From NCBI GenBank assembly GCA_030549775.1, contig CM060172.1:9659861-9723860 (forward strand): a DNA stretch of 64,000 nt. The letters run 5' to 3'. Made by a program: the position numbers and the translations under genes. Of this stretch, positions 48,151-59,163 are shown one piece after another; within the stretch, counting starts at the first letter, position 1, and every line of letters starts with the position of its first letter. Source of the DNA: Tamarix chinensis (taxonomy: Eukaryota > Streptophyta > Magnoliopsida > Caryophyllales > Tamaricaceae). The notes under the pieces were generated by a model. That model was not told the DNA's origin. It was given only the letters and a program-made list of their open reading frames with translations, and did not search any database.

Positions 48151-51100
48151 TGTAACACCCCCAAATTTCAAAACTTAAAATTTTCATTATAAAGAGTTAA
48201 TAACAGAAGCCAAAACATAAAACGTAGGGATGTTACACAGCATCGAACATAGGAGAGGCACTCCTTATGCCTAATCTATATCGGGTGCAAAATAAAGTAA
48301 CCTTAGACCTAGGAATTAGGTATGGGAAGCACTTGATTCCATCGCAACACCGGATACGAAATAGAGAAAAGGGAATAAATAGTGAAATAGAGGATTAAGA
48401 GTCCAAAGAGAGATAGAAATATCCAGATAACCATAGCTTGTACCAATTCTTATAGCGCTCACCTAAGGCAAGCACATTAAGCTAATAATCATCAATCACC
48501 TACAAAATAGGACACTACGTACTGAGTAAGGTAATAATATAGTCGAAATCGGAAAAACATATAATTACATATATTCGCAGCGAAAAGTAGTATGCATGTG
48601 AGATACAATAATCAATACAAGATAATTACTAGTTCGGATTTGTATTATTAGATGTGTCATGATCCATTCTTTTTATGCATGTTGAGTTTAGGGACCCCAC
48701 TATTCTTAATTCGGTGAAACAAACTGAAACACCTCCCTAGGCAATCCTGGCCACTATTGTTTAGTCGGTAAAACGGATTCTACACCTCATAGAGAAAAAT
48801 GCTCCTAGCCATTATTCTTAAATTAGTGGAATGGTTTGAAGTACTTTTGAGGGAAAAAACGCACCTATCTACTTTTATTAAGCCAGTAGAACGAACTCCT
48901 ACACCTCGGTTCTAACTCACGTAATCTTTCACTGTAAGTGTGTCTTAATCATTGGTTACTTATCTCAAACTCATATTATCTTTCATGTTGATATTAGGCC
49001 CTACTATTTTTAAACTGGTAGAACGGTCTGATGCACCTCCCAAGGCAAAATATTCTTGGTCACTATTATTAAGCTGATGGAACAGACTCATAAAACACCT
49101 CGCCCTGGGTCACGTGATCTTTCACTTTAAATTATTATTGTCTTATTCATGATTTTTTTATGAGTAAGAACATAATTCATGCAAGCGAGACATCAATATA
49201 CATATAATAAGGCTGTTATCAAAGATTAAGATGCTCATTTTTTTTCCAAAAACCCTAAATTCACAATTTAAGTATAACTTCCCCCATATTGATCTTTTAT
49301 CCACCAAATTTAGTATATATTACTCAAATAATAGTATCATTAGCATACCTGAAATTTGAGGTCTAAATCTCATATCTTACATATGTGATAATAACCCTAT
49401 CTCAATGGTTACTATTCATAAGGCTCTTAAAACTCTAATTTCACAGGTAAGCCATAACTTTTTCCAGAAGACTCATATAATTACCAAATTTAATATAAAA
49501 CCCTAAAATACTAATATTAACAACATATTCAAAATTTGTGGCCTAACTCTAATATTTTACATATGTGACAATAACACTATTGTTTTAAGGCTACTATTCC
49601 CAAATTAGGCTATTTTCTTATCTGAAGAACTTATTACCTTCATAATCACTCCCAAACACTTCACATGATATTATTAGCATATTTTAATCCATCTAATACA
49701 TTGAAATATATTAACCCATATTGACCAAAATGCCTTTAATGATAGTTGTTAACCCTCATTTTATGAAAAGCTTACATTTTCACTATCATTATTTCCAAAT
49801 CCTCCATTTATCAACATACACCTTAAGTATAATTATTTTTCACTTGTCATACTTTAATGGCCCATACTACTCTCCCACAATTTATACTTTTCCACAAAAT
49901 ACATCCTAGCGTAGCAACGTCATATCAACACATTGTTTTGTCATTCTTACTCTTTTTCTAGCATATAAACCAATTTATCATAATATATCATTAACATCAT
50001 GCATTTAACAATATAATAACAATAACATGATAATAAACATAGCCATTCAAACATTTTACAAAAATTCCTAAACATTGACTAGTATTCTTACAAATAAAGG
50101 CTCTAATCTCTAAGCACGCTTATCCTAATTCACTTCTTTCAAAACTTTTAGAATATCACCTAAGAATAATTGGAAAAATATAATTATAATTAATAATATA
50201 ATTAATAAAGGATTAAGGAAATGGAAAGGAAAAGAATGGGGAAAACCAAAGAGGGGTTTGAAAGAGGGGTTTGAAGGAGGGGTCTAAGCTAAAAATTGTG
50301 TAACAAAGGGGGGTCTGTTGGGGTTTGTCAAGCAAGGAGGGCTAGCACTAGCATAACCTGACATTTCTAGGGGGTTGCAGCAGCAGGGAAGGCCAAAAGG
50401 AGGGGGTGGTATTGGTGGAGTTAGCCGAAGGAAATGGTGAGCAATGATGGAAAATGGTGCAGCACAAGGGGGCTTCCGTTGTTATGGCTGAAGGCGGGTG
50501 TGTTGGGCTTCAATGGATGTTGTTGTAGGTTGGAGAGGGGTTGCAACAACTCTTGTTGCAGCTAGGGGGTAGGAACGATAGATCTTACTACAACAAAGGT
50601 AGGGGCTTCGGTGAGGGTTGGTGTAGTAAAGAGGAAATGTTTGGTGGAAGTTGCCGGTAGTTGATTTTGTGTGTAGGTTGGGGATGGTTACGGGGAATTT
50701 TGTTGCAGCTAGGGGAAGAGTTTCAGTAGCTCTTGCTGTAGCTAGGGGAGTTTCAACATCTCTTACTATAGCTGGTGGAGGAGTGCATTATAGGGAAAAT
50801 GGTGAAGTTGAGGGGTGATAATGGGGGCTTCTTTCTTGTGTGAGGGAGTGTGTGGGCCGTTTAGAGGGGTTAATTTACAACACAAATGAAGGGGTGCAGG
50901 GGTTAAGAAGAGGATGGCGTGTAGGGAAAGGAGGAGCAAAATAAAAAGAGTAAATCAAGGGGGACGGAATTGTGCATGGCAAGGGAGGCGTGTGGTATGA
51001 GGGTGGTGTGAGGGTGGTGTGCCAGAGTAGAGGGAGAGTAGGGTGAGGTAAGAAAACAGAATAGGGTAGGGGTAATTTATTTAGGTACAAAATTAAACAA

Positions 51101-51363
51101 AGTATATGGGTAAAAATTATCTGGTTACCAGAATAGGTTTATTTAACGAAACGGATACCGGTTACAATACAACCCTAGGTTTAAATTTTAATACACACCC
51201 TATAGCATATTTTAGCCTAATTAAATTTTATAACTAATAAGTCGTGATAATATTACACATATTAACAATATTTTTAGTACAAACAACCTACAATAATTAT
51301 TATAACTAATATACATAATTACAAGTTATAATTATTAGGGTTTTCTAAATATGGAGTATTACA
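48151..51363 (-). mobile_element. Solo long LTR Y2 (3,213 bp)
   Basis: It begins TGTAACACCCCC and ends GGAGTATTACA. The last 210 bp align with the end of Y1 (26,045-26,269). No primer site adjoins its minus-strand 3' end, so it looks solo. Flanks GATAT and AATAC differ by two transitions and are at best a decayed target duplication. It contains CCACTATT-type repeats (about 48,690-49,110), a G-rich block (about 50,220-51,070) and half of the conserved hairpin at 48,513-48,524. Confidence 0.75.
48690..49110. repeat. CCACTATT-type repeat array in LTR Y2
   Basis: Degenerate units 'ccactattcttaattcggtg' and similar, spaced 60-80 bp. Pairing is weaker than in LTR W. Confidence 0.55.
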
Positions 51364-53051
51364 AATACATAGTTGAATCATGTATGAATAGGTGCCCTTT
51401 TATGTGCCCCTTTGCATGGTCATACACCCGACTTGCATAGTTGGTGCATGACCAATACTCTATATTATTTATATTAGCTAATTAATTTTATTCAAGCTAA
51501 AAGTATTTTGTGGTATCCTTACTTAGTAAAATTAGTTAGTGAAATATTGTTATGGGATGCTCATGCATAACTAGCATGCAAAGAGAAGGGTTACTTTATG
51601 TAGACTTGATGACATGTTGAATTACTTATATGAAGCTTTTGTGTTTTCAAATATTGATTTTCTAAGGCCCTTAAGATTTAAGACCCTCTTGAATACCTTC
51701 CAAATCACAAGAAAAGGAGCATATAACCCAAGAATATTAAGAAATTTTAAGGGAAGGAGCAATATACCCTTTGAAAATAGGGGCAACAAATGTGGAAAAC
51801 ATTTAACCTTATTTATTTATAAAAAAATAAATGAAGTTCATATAGAAGTAAATATAGAAAAATCAATGAACCATATGATGACACTAAGAGGAAGTGGAGG
51901 GACGGTTTGTCGCTCAAGAACAAAGGGAACACTAAACAAAAAATTCAAACAAAGCAAGGAGAGATAAGAGAGCACAAAAGGAGAGAATATTAATTTTGTA
52001 AGACTTCATGAGAAAAAATCAATAGAAGGAGACGAAAAATAAAATGGGATCAACAATTAGCTAGCCAAAGAGAGGAGATAACACAAAAGGAGAGAAGGTT
52101 AATATTGGTGGTGGTGGTAGTCGAGTTTGTAAAGGTGGGTGATAAGGTGATGGTGGGTAATTGGGTGATTAATGGATTTTTTATAAACAAACAATTATGT
52201 TTATAATTATTTAAAAAATTTCTTAATATATGCTTATTTTACCAAAACTGAATATAAGATAATAATTTTCTAGGAATATAATTTTTAAATTTTCTTGCGG
52301 CAGCTAAATAGAGGTTAAAAATTAATTGTTGCAACAAGTTTAGTCTTTTTTTTTTGTAAAAGAAATGATAGGCCATTAGAGTGCCACCCATTTTCATTTC
52401 ATCAGAAAACCTTAACCAAAAACATAAGCCATAACTTTAATAGTTAGTTTGGATTGGGATGAATCAGGGTGATAATAAATATTAAAAATTAATTTAGATG
52501 AAAAGAATAGAGATATATTAAGACAAATGTTTTAAAATGCTTTTTGAATTATATTACCTTCATCAAGGTGAATCAAGGTGAATGTTTTAAAAATTGTAAA
52601 TAAAAAAAAAATACATTTACATCCTTATATTAAATAGATAAGTCCATTTGGATACAAATTAGTTTGGTAGCAATTTTGTCCCATTAGGTATAAAATTATT
52701 TATGTTTTTTTATCTTTACTTTTATTATTCCAAAATTAGAAGTTAATAAAGATAAGGTAATCAAATTAAATAAAGGTAAAATTTAATCCCAATTTATTTA
52801 GTTGATGTTAACAATATCTGTGACCATAAAATAAACACGAGTACTAATGAATAAAAAATTGGATTGGACCTATCTATTCAACCAATATAATTAGATATTG
52901 AGATTTTTATTGGTATAAAATTACTCAATTTTACAAATAGCGTATCAATTGAAAAAATTAGATTAGATCGAAAAAATTGAGTTGGATTCGGTGAATCAAT
53001 TCATGCTGAAGTTATTCCTTTTAAGCTATGCTTGGGATGATGGTAATGGAT
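51364..53051. other. AT-rich intergenic sequence
   Basis: I see no recognisable gene. A 117-codon open frame (51,614-51,967, plus) starts MLNYLYEAFVFSNIDFLRP and has a basic composition. I recognise no domain in it, and it could be chance or a degraded repeat. The last 200 bp are rich in 'ggattgga', 'aattgg' motifs. Confidence 0.4.
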
Positions 53052-53505
53052 TAATGGGAGAAATTTATCTACCTTTCTTATTTCGTATGTAAGGGTAAAT
53101 TATTTAAGGGAATATTTTTCTTATGTTTGGTTTGAGAGGAATAACTTATGTTAGAATAATATTTTATTTTACTTTATTTGCATTAAAAATTAGTAATATT
53201 TTTTTATTGCATATAAACAATTATTTATTACATAAACCAAAATTTAATATATTACATTTTTAATAAATTTTTATAAATACAAATAACATATTATAATAAC
53301 TAAAAAAATTATGAAAGAAACTAATCGAGATATATCACAACAATATTTAAAACACGACATTTAAAATAAATTCACATACTAAATATCCAATAGCTAAAAA
53401 GATAATAATTACCCAAGATAACATAATAAAACTCTACAAACTTCATCTAATAAAAAAAAATATTACTTCAATCCATCTAATACATAATAAAAGCATTTTC
53501 ATAAC

Positions 53506-54618
53506 CTAAAATTCATCCAATAACATCCTAAGATAATCATATTTCTCATCTTCATCTTTAAATCGACAAAAATTACACACATGTTCTTCATTCATTTTTT
53601 TCATTAATTTCATTACTTCCATTCTAGATATGCCATGAACTGCTAATAATTCTTTATAAAACCCGTCTTTGTAAGACCCTCGGCTTTTATCCAACATACT
53701 CATCAACTCCTTAAATTGCTCCTTGTTATCAGTAGATATTTGCTTCATAGTTTCTCTTATGATACTATACACCGATTCCTCTTCTTTATTAGCTCTAGAT
53801 TTTTTTTGAACTACCAACAGTTGCACTTGATCTCTTTCTCTTACCCCTAGTGTCAGATGCTTGAGCTAATACATTGTCAACATCTTCATCATCTTCATGT
53901 ATCATATGAGCATTTTCTTGAATAGCTTCTAGGATAGAGTCATGTGACATATCAAGCTTGACTCTATTAGCAGCAGTAGCAGCATTAGCACCAATAGCCC
54001 TATATTTAGCAAAAATATATTCAAGATCATCGAACAAAGGAAATGACTTTGTGTATAACCCGCTGCATCCCTATGACTCTACAACAATTAAAATAAAAGC
54101 ATAAGATACACACACGCACACAAATACAATGAGACGTGAAATTAACATTTGTACGATCCATATAGAACAATAGAAAAACAAAGACAAATTGATATCCAAA
54201 TATAAGAGAAATAAAAAATCAAGTAAAATTCGAATATAAAATTCACAAAGGAAATAAGAAATTACCTTAGCCCATTCATCAAATAGTCTTCGATCACCCG
54301 TTACCATCTTTTGTTCCTCATTCTATCCAAAGCCACTCCCTTTCTCCTTAATTTCAAGTAATGCATTGAAGCGTTTTTTTAAGTAGTGTCCAATCTCGAA
54401 TCAATATTCGTGGATTTGAACTCAGAATCAGACATTGCTTCAGCAAAAAGCTTCTCCAAATGAAGTAGATAACCAGCTTTAAAACTGCCCTTAGCCTTCC
54501 ACTTTCCATCCTGGCATATCTCTTTCAAAAATTGTATCAACTTTTCATCCTTATCATGTCTCCAAGTCCTCCTCTGACCTTTTTTAGTAGTTATTGAGTT
54601 TGAACTCATGATACTCAC
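53506..54618 (-). pseudogene. Harbinger Myb/SANT-like accessory protein, broken
   Basis: This corresponds to the DNA-binding partner that PIF/Harbinger elements need with their transposase for end recognition. The N terminus (about 54,380-54,618) has RRTWRHDKDEKLIQFLKE, the tryptophan-containing helix of a Myb/SANT-like domain. After a frameshift near 54,390 the frame continues KKRFNALLEIKEKGSGF and then has an in-frame TAG where a Trp is expected, ending VTGDRRLFDEWAK. A consistent intron lies at 54,079-54,265 (GT..AG). The next exon reads SHRDAAGYTQSHFPLFDDLEYIF..., carries an acidic stretch and a GKRKR basic patch, and then frameshifts in a run of A residues near 53,820 before a C-terminal helical part ending at 53,506. 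Three separate lesions make a functional product unlikely. The shifts are read by eye. Confidence 0.75.
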
Positions 54619-54872
54619 TGTTATATATTGTTCACGATATTAAAAACATACAAACAATGAACCATATAATACAACCATCAATCTAACACTTTGATAAATA
54701 ATTAAAATATATCAATACAATCATCTTAATCTCATTAATTAAAACTATCCACAAAGTCTCCAAGAGATCAACACAACTACAATAAGTCAACATTCCCAAA
54801 ATACTACATCAAAGCAAATGTCTAAATAATACAAAAAAAAGTATACAAAATAATCATCATCTCACTCATGTC

Positions 54873-56344
54873 CTACTCAACACTCCTTCGAAGTTGCCAA
54901 TTATCAAACATCTCATGTGTAATACCATCTCTCAAGGCAGTCCACGCATTTGAGGTATCAACAATACTAATTAGATTATCTTCTTCATTTATATTTTCCA
55001 TGAAAGTGCTCATTATTTCAAACTCTAACTCTTGTTCCATCGGGTCCCACCTCATTTCTCTATGAATGAGATTATGAAGAAGACAACATGCAGTTATAAT
55101 GTTTGCATGCGTGCTAACATCATAAAAACTTGAATTTCGTGGAATTGCCCATCGCATTTTCAATAATCCAAAGCATCTCTCAAAAACATTTCTAGCAACC
55201 AAGTGTTTCATGTTAAAGAACTCATGCGGAGAGTTTGGTTGATACTCATCCCTCCATTCATTTAGATGATAACGTTAACCCCTATAAGGAGCAAGGAAGC
55301 TATCACCATTGGTGTAACCCGCATCAACCAAATAATAATATCCTATGTATAAGCGGTAAAAAAATTAGTTAACTTTTCAATTGCAAAAAAATTTACAATG
55401 CTATGTTTAATTTCCTTACCACGAGGAACTCTTAATGGATGTTCTCTACTAATAGCATCTCTCAACATTCTACCATCTGCGGTAGAATTTTCCCATCCTA
55501 GTAAGACATAAGTAAATTGCATGTCGATGGAGCATGTAGCTAGAACATTAGTTGCCAACTCTCCCTTCCTTCTTCGATATCTTGGCTTGTCCATATTCGA
55601 TACTCTAACCTTGATAAATGTTCCATCTAATGCTCCTAGATAGTTCTATTAATTCAAGATGGACCAAAATTATAACTAATTATCAATATAAAAACCTAGT
55701 TACATATTCCAATATATATTAATAAAGTAAGGTTGAATTCTACTTTAAACCATTTCCATCTTTCATTTGTAGAATTTTCTGGCACTGGTTTTGGAGTCTT
55801 CATCAACACGTTATGCAAACATAAAGACAGCTCTAAGCACTTGATGAAAATTTCTACTTATTGTTTCGGTAGATCTTTTCAATCTTCTCAAAATCATCCT
55901 ATGCTTCTGATCATGTGCTAGTATGTTCAAAAAGATTGTAACCATTTCCTTAATTGACATATTTTTAAATTCTTTTAAACCACCTTCATTTCAAAGCAAT
56001 CCACACAATACATGGAATGTATGCCTATCCATTCTAAGTTGATCAATACAACTAACATTATAATTAAGAAATGCATCCACATTCTTAATTCCTTGCTCAA
56101 GAGTTCTTTGAGCTAAATGTACAGTCATCTTGGGTTGTTTGATAGATTCTAATACATCAAGTAGATAACTTAATAATAATATCGTGTATTGATTCTTCAA
56201 TCTAATAAACCAAAATGCCACCACAATATTCCTTTCTGTCCTTGACAATGGCAAACGAGCCATAGCTGCATATAGTATTTGGTTTACTAGAAAAATCACC
56301 ACAATGTATGGAATGATCCAAGGTAAAGTAATTATAAGCATCAT
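54873..56344 (-). pseudogene. PIF/Harbinger DDE transposase, broken
   Basis: The transposase cuts and rejoins element ends. N-terminal helical part: CIDQLRMDRHTFHVLCGLL near 56,000, then MVTIFLNILAHDQKHRMI and the ETISRNFHQVLRAVF block. A frameshift near 55,815 precedes VPENSTNERWKWFK. Intron 1 is 55,646-55,743. The next exon has LGALDGT (first catalytic Asp), PRYRRRKGE, QFTYVLLGWENSTADGR and REHPLRVPR. Intron 2 is 55,343-55,419. The last exon has YYYLVDAGYTNGDSFLAPYRG (second Asp), then a TAA stop where this family usually has Gln, and continues RYHLNEW and NVFERCFGLLKMRW (catalytic Glu) to 54,873. All three catalytic residues remain, but a frameshift and a stop break the frame. The exact N terminus above 56,100 is unclear. 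Confidence 0.85.
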
Positions 56345-57959
56345 TCATAAACCAACTAAACTATGAAGAAAAAATATAGGAGCAGGGGGGAAATGATGCC
56401 AAAGTTTTTCCACAAGCACCGGAAACTTACTTGTGATCAAGAAGAAAAGCACCACATAGAATGAATGTACCAGTGCCCATAAGTCAAGCAAAGATCGCCG
56501 AACTGCAAATATTTGTTATCCATTCCATATTTGCGAGCAATAGTTATGTTTTTAGATGTAAAAGTTGAGCATACAAATCATATATACACATCTATATGTC
56601 TTCCTATTACGAAGCATATGTTAATCATGTAATAGGTCTCAACTAACATACATTTATTTTATTTTATTCTTATAAGATGCAGTCAATTTACAAACATGAT
56701 CCTTTTACTGAAATAGTATAATTAAACCATTTCAAGGTGTATCTTAACCAGTGTACGACATGCAAGCTTATTGAAAAAAAAAGTGATTGCACTAATATGT
56801 ACTACTATAATGAAAAAGTTTAATCTGCATAGTTTTAAAATATATTTAATTATTTATCTCGGCCATGCTGGCTTAAGAAAGGAAGGATAGGAAAGGAAAA
56901 ACAAATTTCTTTCATGAATAATTAAACAATAACTCTAATTGGTGCTTTAAATTAAATAATGAATACTGTAATTATGAATTCGCCACCTTGCCTCGAATTC
57001 TTAAAAGTCACTGGATTTGAATTAGAAGTCTCCTAGCTTATTCCTTCCTGCACTACCGCCCCTTCCCGGTCCCCTACTCCTATCTCCTATATCTAGCCAA
57101 TCTCCTCTATCTTCATCCTCTCCTTTACTCCTGTAACCCAACTCTTTATTCCATCCTTTTCTCCGCTTTTTTCATCATTCCAATCCAAAGTCCACGCTCT
57201 ACAACAAACACCTTTCGTTCGTTTTTTTCCCTCAATCAAAACTTATCCACCAATGTCAACCCATCTTTTCAAAGTATTCAAACCAAAACCCACAAGCATC
57301 CAGTTTATTTCACTTCAAACAAGGCAAAATCCTCATTTGCCTGGCCACCAACCGAATGAAAAGAATAGAGGGAGAAGGGAGAAGTTGAATGAGACCCTGA
57401 ACGCCTCCTCTTGCTCTCTCCTATCGGTCCTGACATCAAATTTGGTTCCCCTGACCCCCGATTTTTTGTTTGACGGCAGCAATTGAAGAAGGAGGACAGC
57501 TAGGTCTGCGTGAGTGTTGGGACACTTAGACACGGACACAAAACACACATCTGTTTATCAGTGAGCTACTAACGTGACACCGATCAAAGTATGGCATAGA
57601 TAAAATCCTTTTTAGTAGAGCAGAAATTAATCCATATCTATACATCACTTTTAGCAGATCTAGAAATCAAATCCCATCTAAATCAAAGGGAGGCAAAATT
57701 TGTGCAATCTGTATAGATTACAGTAATATGGAATAGAACTTACAGATATATCTGTTGAAGGCGGCTTCGACAGGCACGCTTCGCAGACTTTGAGAGGTAG
57801 GTAGTGAATAGGGGAGGTTAGGAGCGTCGGATGAAGAGGAAGAATGTTATCCGTGAGTAGAAACGAGATATTATTCTCCCTTAACTAACATTAAAATTTT
57901 ACACAAGTAAAATATTTTACTTATACCAAACAGCTACAAAAGGGATATAGTTTCTCCCG
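56345..57959. other. Non-coding 5' region of the Harbinger element
   Basis: No domain is recognisable. From 57,000 to 57,500 the base composition is less AT-rich and CT-rich, with a 77-codon plus-strand frame (57,253-57,486) and an overlapping minus-strand frame. Neither resembles a known protein. It may be transposon leader or promoter or a captured piece of host DNA. Confidence 0.4.
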
Positions 57960-57962
57960 TAA

Positions 57963-58324
57963 CTTTTTTGGAGGGTTTACCGTCGTTCTAAGCATTGCCT
58001 TAAAGGTGGAATTTTTTTTAGAGAAAAGTGATCCAGGTTAACACGATCGGACCGATTAACCCGAAATTGAATTGATTTAGAGTGGGATTATACCGAATAT
58101 TTTTTTAAATAATAGTTTTTGATTAAAACACAATCAGATTGATGGGACCATACATTGGAAGGTGTATCGGGTCGAATTCCGTCCGATTTTTTAAGAGAGT
58201 GAAATACCACTACACTTCACTATTTCACTGCTGCGTCCATCAGTCTTCGACGCCACTAGACACCGACGCCGGGTAACCGGTTGCTGGGAAGTCGCTTTAG
58301 AGTCATCACCTTTAATCAGAGGCG
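57963..58324 (+). promoter_or_regulatory. Upstream region and 5' UTR of the DUF21 gene
   Basis: Only 362 bp separate the Harbinger target duplication from the start codon. An AT-rich 'atatttttttaaataata' stretch at about 58,097-58,114 could supply a TATA element, and CT-rich sequence (58,205-58,250) is typical of plant leaders. No start site can be assigned from sequence alone. Confidence 0.4.
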
Positions 58325-58562
58325 ATGCATCTGTTCAACGCGGTAGCCATCGCTCAGATAGCGACGAGGAATAATGAAATGTTGCAGTCGGAAGAAATCC
58401 CGTTTGGATCGGCCTGGTGGTTCGTATACGCGGGGATCTGCTGTGTGTTGGTGCTGTTCGCTGGAATTATGTCCGGGCTGACTTTGGGCTTGATGTCTAT
58501 TAGTCTTGTTGACTTGGAGATTCTCAAGCGCAGTGGTACTCCCTCTGAGAAGAAGCAAGCTG
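58325..58562 (+). CDS. DUF21/CBS-domain (CNNM-type) membrane protein, exon 1
   Basis: First 79 residues of a plant DUF21-domain protein, related to the CNNM/CorC family linked to divalent-cation transport in other organisms; the plant function is not settled. The start MHLFNAVAIAQIA, the IPFGSAWWFVYAGICC membrane entry and LFAGIMSGLTLGLMS followed by DLEILKRSGTPSEKKQA are the conserved beginning of this family. The hydrophobic stretch (about residues 31-60) is the first membrane segment of DUF21. The start codon has a purine at -3. The exon ends ..GCTG|GTAAGT, a strong donor, leaving one base of a codon. Exon 2 at 63,980 completes that codon in frame. Full proteins of the family are usually 400-500 residues, so most of the gene lies right of the window. 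Intron 1 contains an antisense copia element, and a Harbinger element lies 365 bp upstream. Confidence 0.93.
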
Positions 58563-58701
58563 GTAAGTAATTATTCGCTCCTCCATATATTCTTTCTCTT
58601 TTTCTTTGTATTTCTCTTCTTCTTTGTATTTCCGCTCACGCGCCGTTTGGGAAATCTGAACCGGAGTCTGAGTTTGAGAATTAATGACCGAAAATTCATT
58701 T

Positions 58702-58780
58702 ATTTATTCTTATTTCTCTGTAATCCTAGTAAATTGGGCATAAAATAATATTTGCCGAGAAAGCATGTGATGTCTGTTAC
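58702..58780. repeat. 79-bp intron direct repeat, left copy
   Basis: Matches 63,419-63,497 along its full length with about 11 differences by eye; shared core 'agtaaattggg.ataaaat'. It lies just before the copia insertion. Confidence 0.85.
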
Positions 58781-58789
58781 CGGCTGTGC

Positions 58790-59149
58790 TGTGATTAGTG
58801 ACTGCTACTTGACTCAACATAATATAAGTAACTGAGTTTTAATATACAAGAACACTATCTGTATTTCTGTGTTAAGTTCTTGTGCAAAGAAGAAGACGAT
58901 GTTCACAACAGCAAAACTCTTTCGACTAGTTTTATTAATCAGGGACTACTTTCCCTCAACTAAGCTCTCCAGTGAACTTTGCTTCACTTTTACAGTTTTG
59001 CTGTCTTCAAACGAGCCTCGATGACCCCGGTCTCGTTATTCAAAGCTACCTGCTGATTAGGTTACGATTAATAACAACCAGTCAGATATTAAGCTAGCCT
59101 ATCTAACTGTAATCTGTATGTGAACAGTAAAAGACTACTTAAACTAACA
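58790..59149 (-). repeat. 3' LTR of the intronic copia element
   Basis: 360 bp. On the minus strand it starts TGTTAGTTTAAG and ends CTAATCACA; it pairs with 62,977-63,358. Confidence 0.9.
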
Positions 59150-59163
59150 ATCCCTCCCTTTGT
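59150..59163 (-). other. Polypurine tract of the copia element
   Basis: Minus strand ACAAAGGGAGGGAT directly precedes the 3' LTR, where plus-strand DNA synthesis would start. Confidence 0.8.

Larger units (their letters stand above)
53055..57959 (-). mobile_element. PIF/Harbinger DNA transposon (4,905 bp), defective
   Basis: Bounded by TAA target duplications (53,052-53,054 and 57,960-57,962), the TWA type of this superfamily. Termini are TGGGAGAAATTTATC (left) and, in reverse complement, CGGGAGAAACTATATC (right), imperfect inverted repeats with a one-base indel. It encodes on the minus strand a DDE transposase followed by a Myb/SANT-like protein, the two-gene set of PIF/Harbinger elements. 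Both are broken. The 1.6 kb between the transposase start and the right end is non-coding. A 'ctgtaagtt' donor-like site on the minus strand near 57,745 suggests a leader exon and intron. Confidence 0.8.

Noticed and set aside
22812..51363. Y1 and Y2 as the two LTRs of one element
   Set aside because: Both are minus-oriented, but the primer site adjoins Y1 on the low-coordinate side, making Y1 a 5' LTR, and the coding sequence between them is plus-oriented element X.
48146..51368. GATAT/AATAC as a firm target duplication for Y2
   Set aside because: Only three of five bases agree; both differences are transitions, so it may be decayed, but it does not prove the insertion.
51614..51967. 117-codon plus-strand open frame
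   Set aside because: No recognisable domain and no supporting context. Mentioned in the intergenic entry but not called a gene.
58316..58558. 80-codon minus-strand frame opposite DUF21 exon 1
   Set aside because: Shadow of the conserved plus-strand exon.
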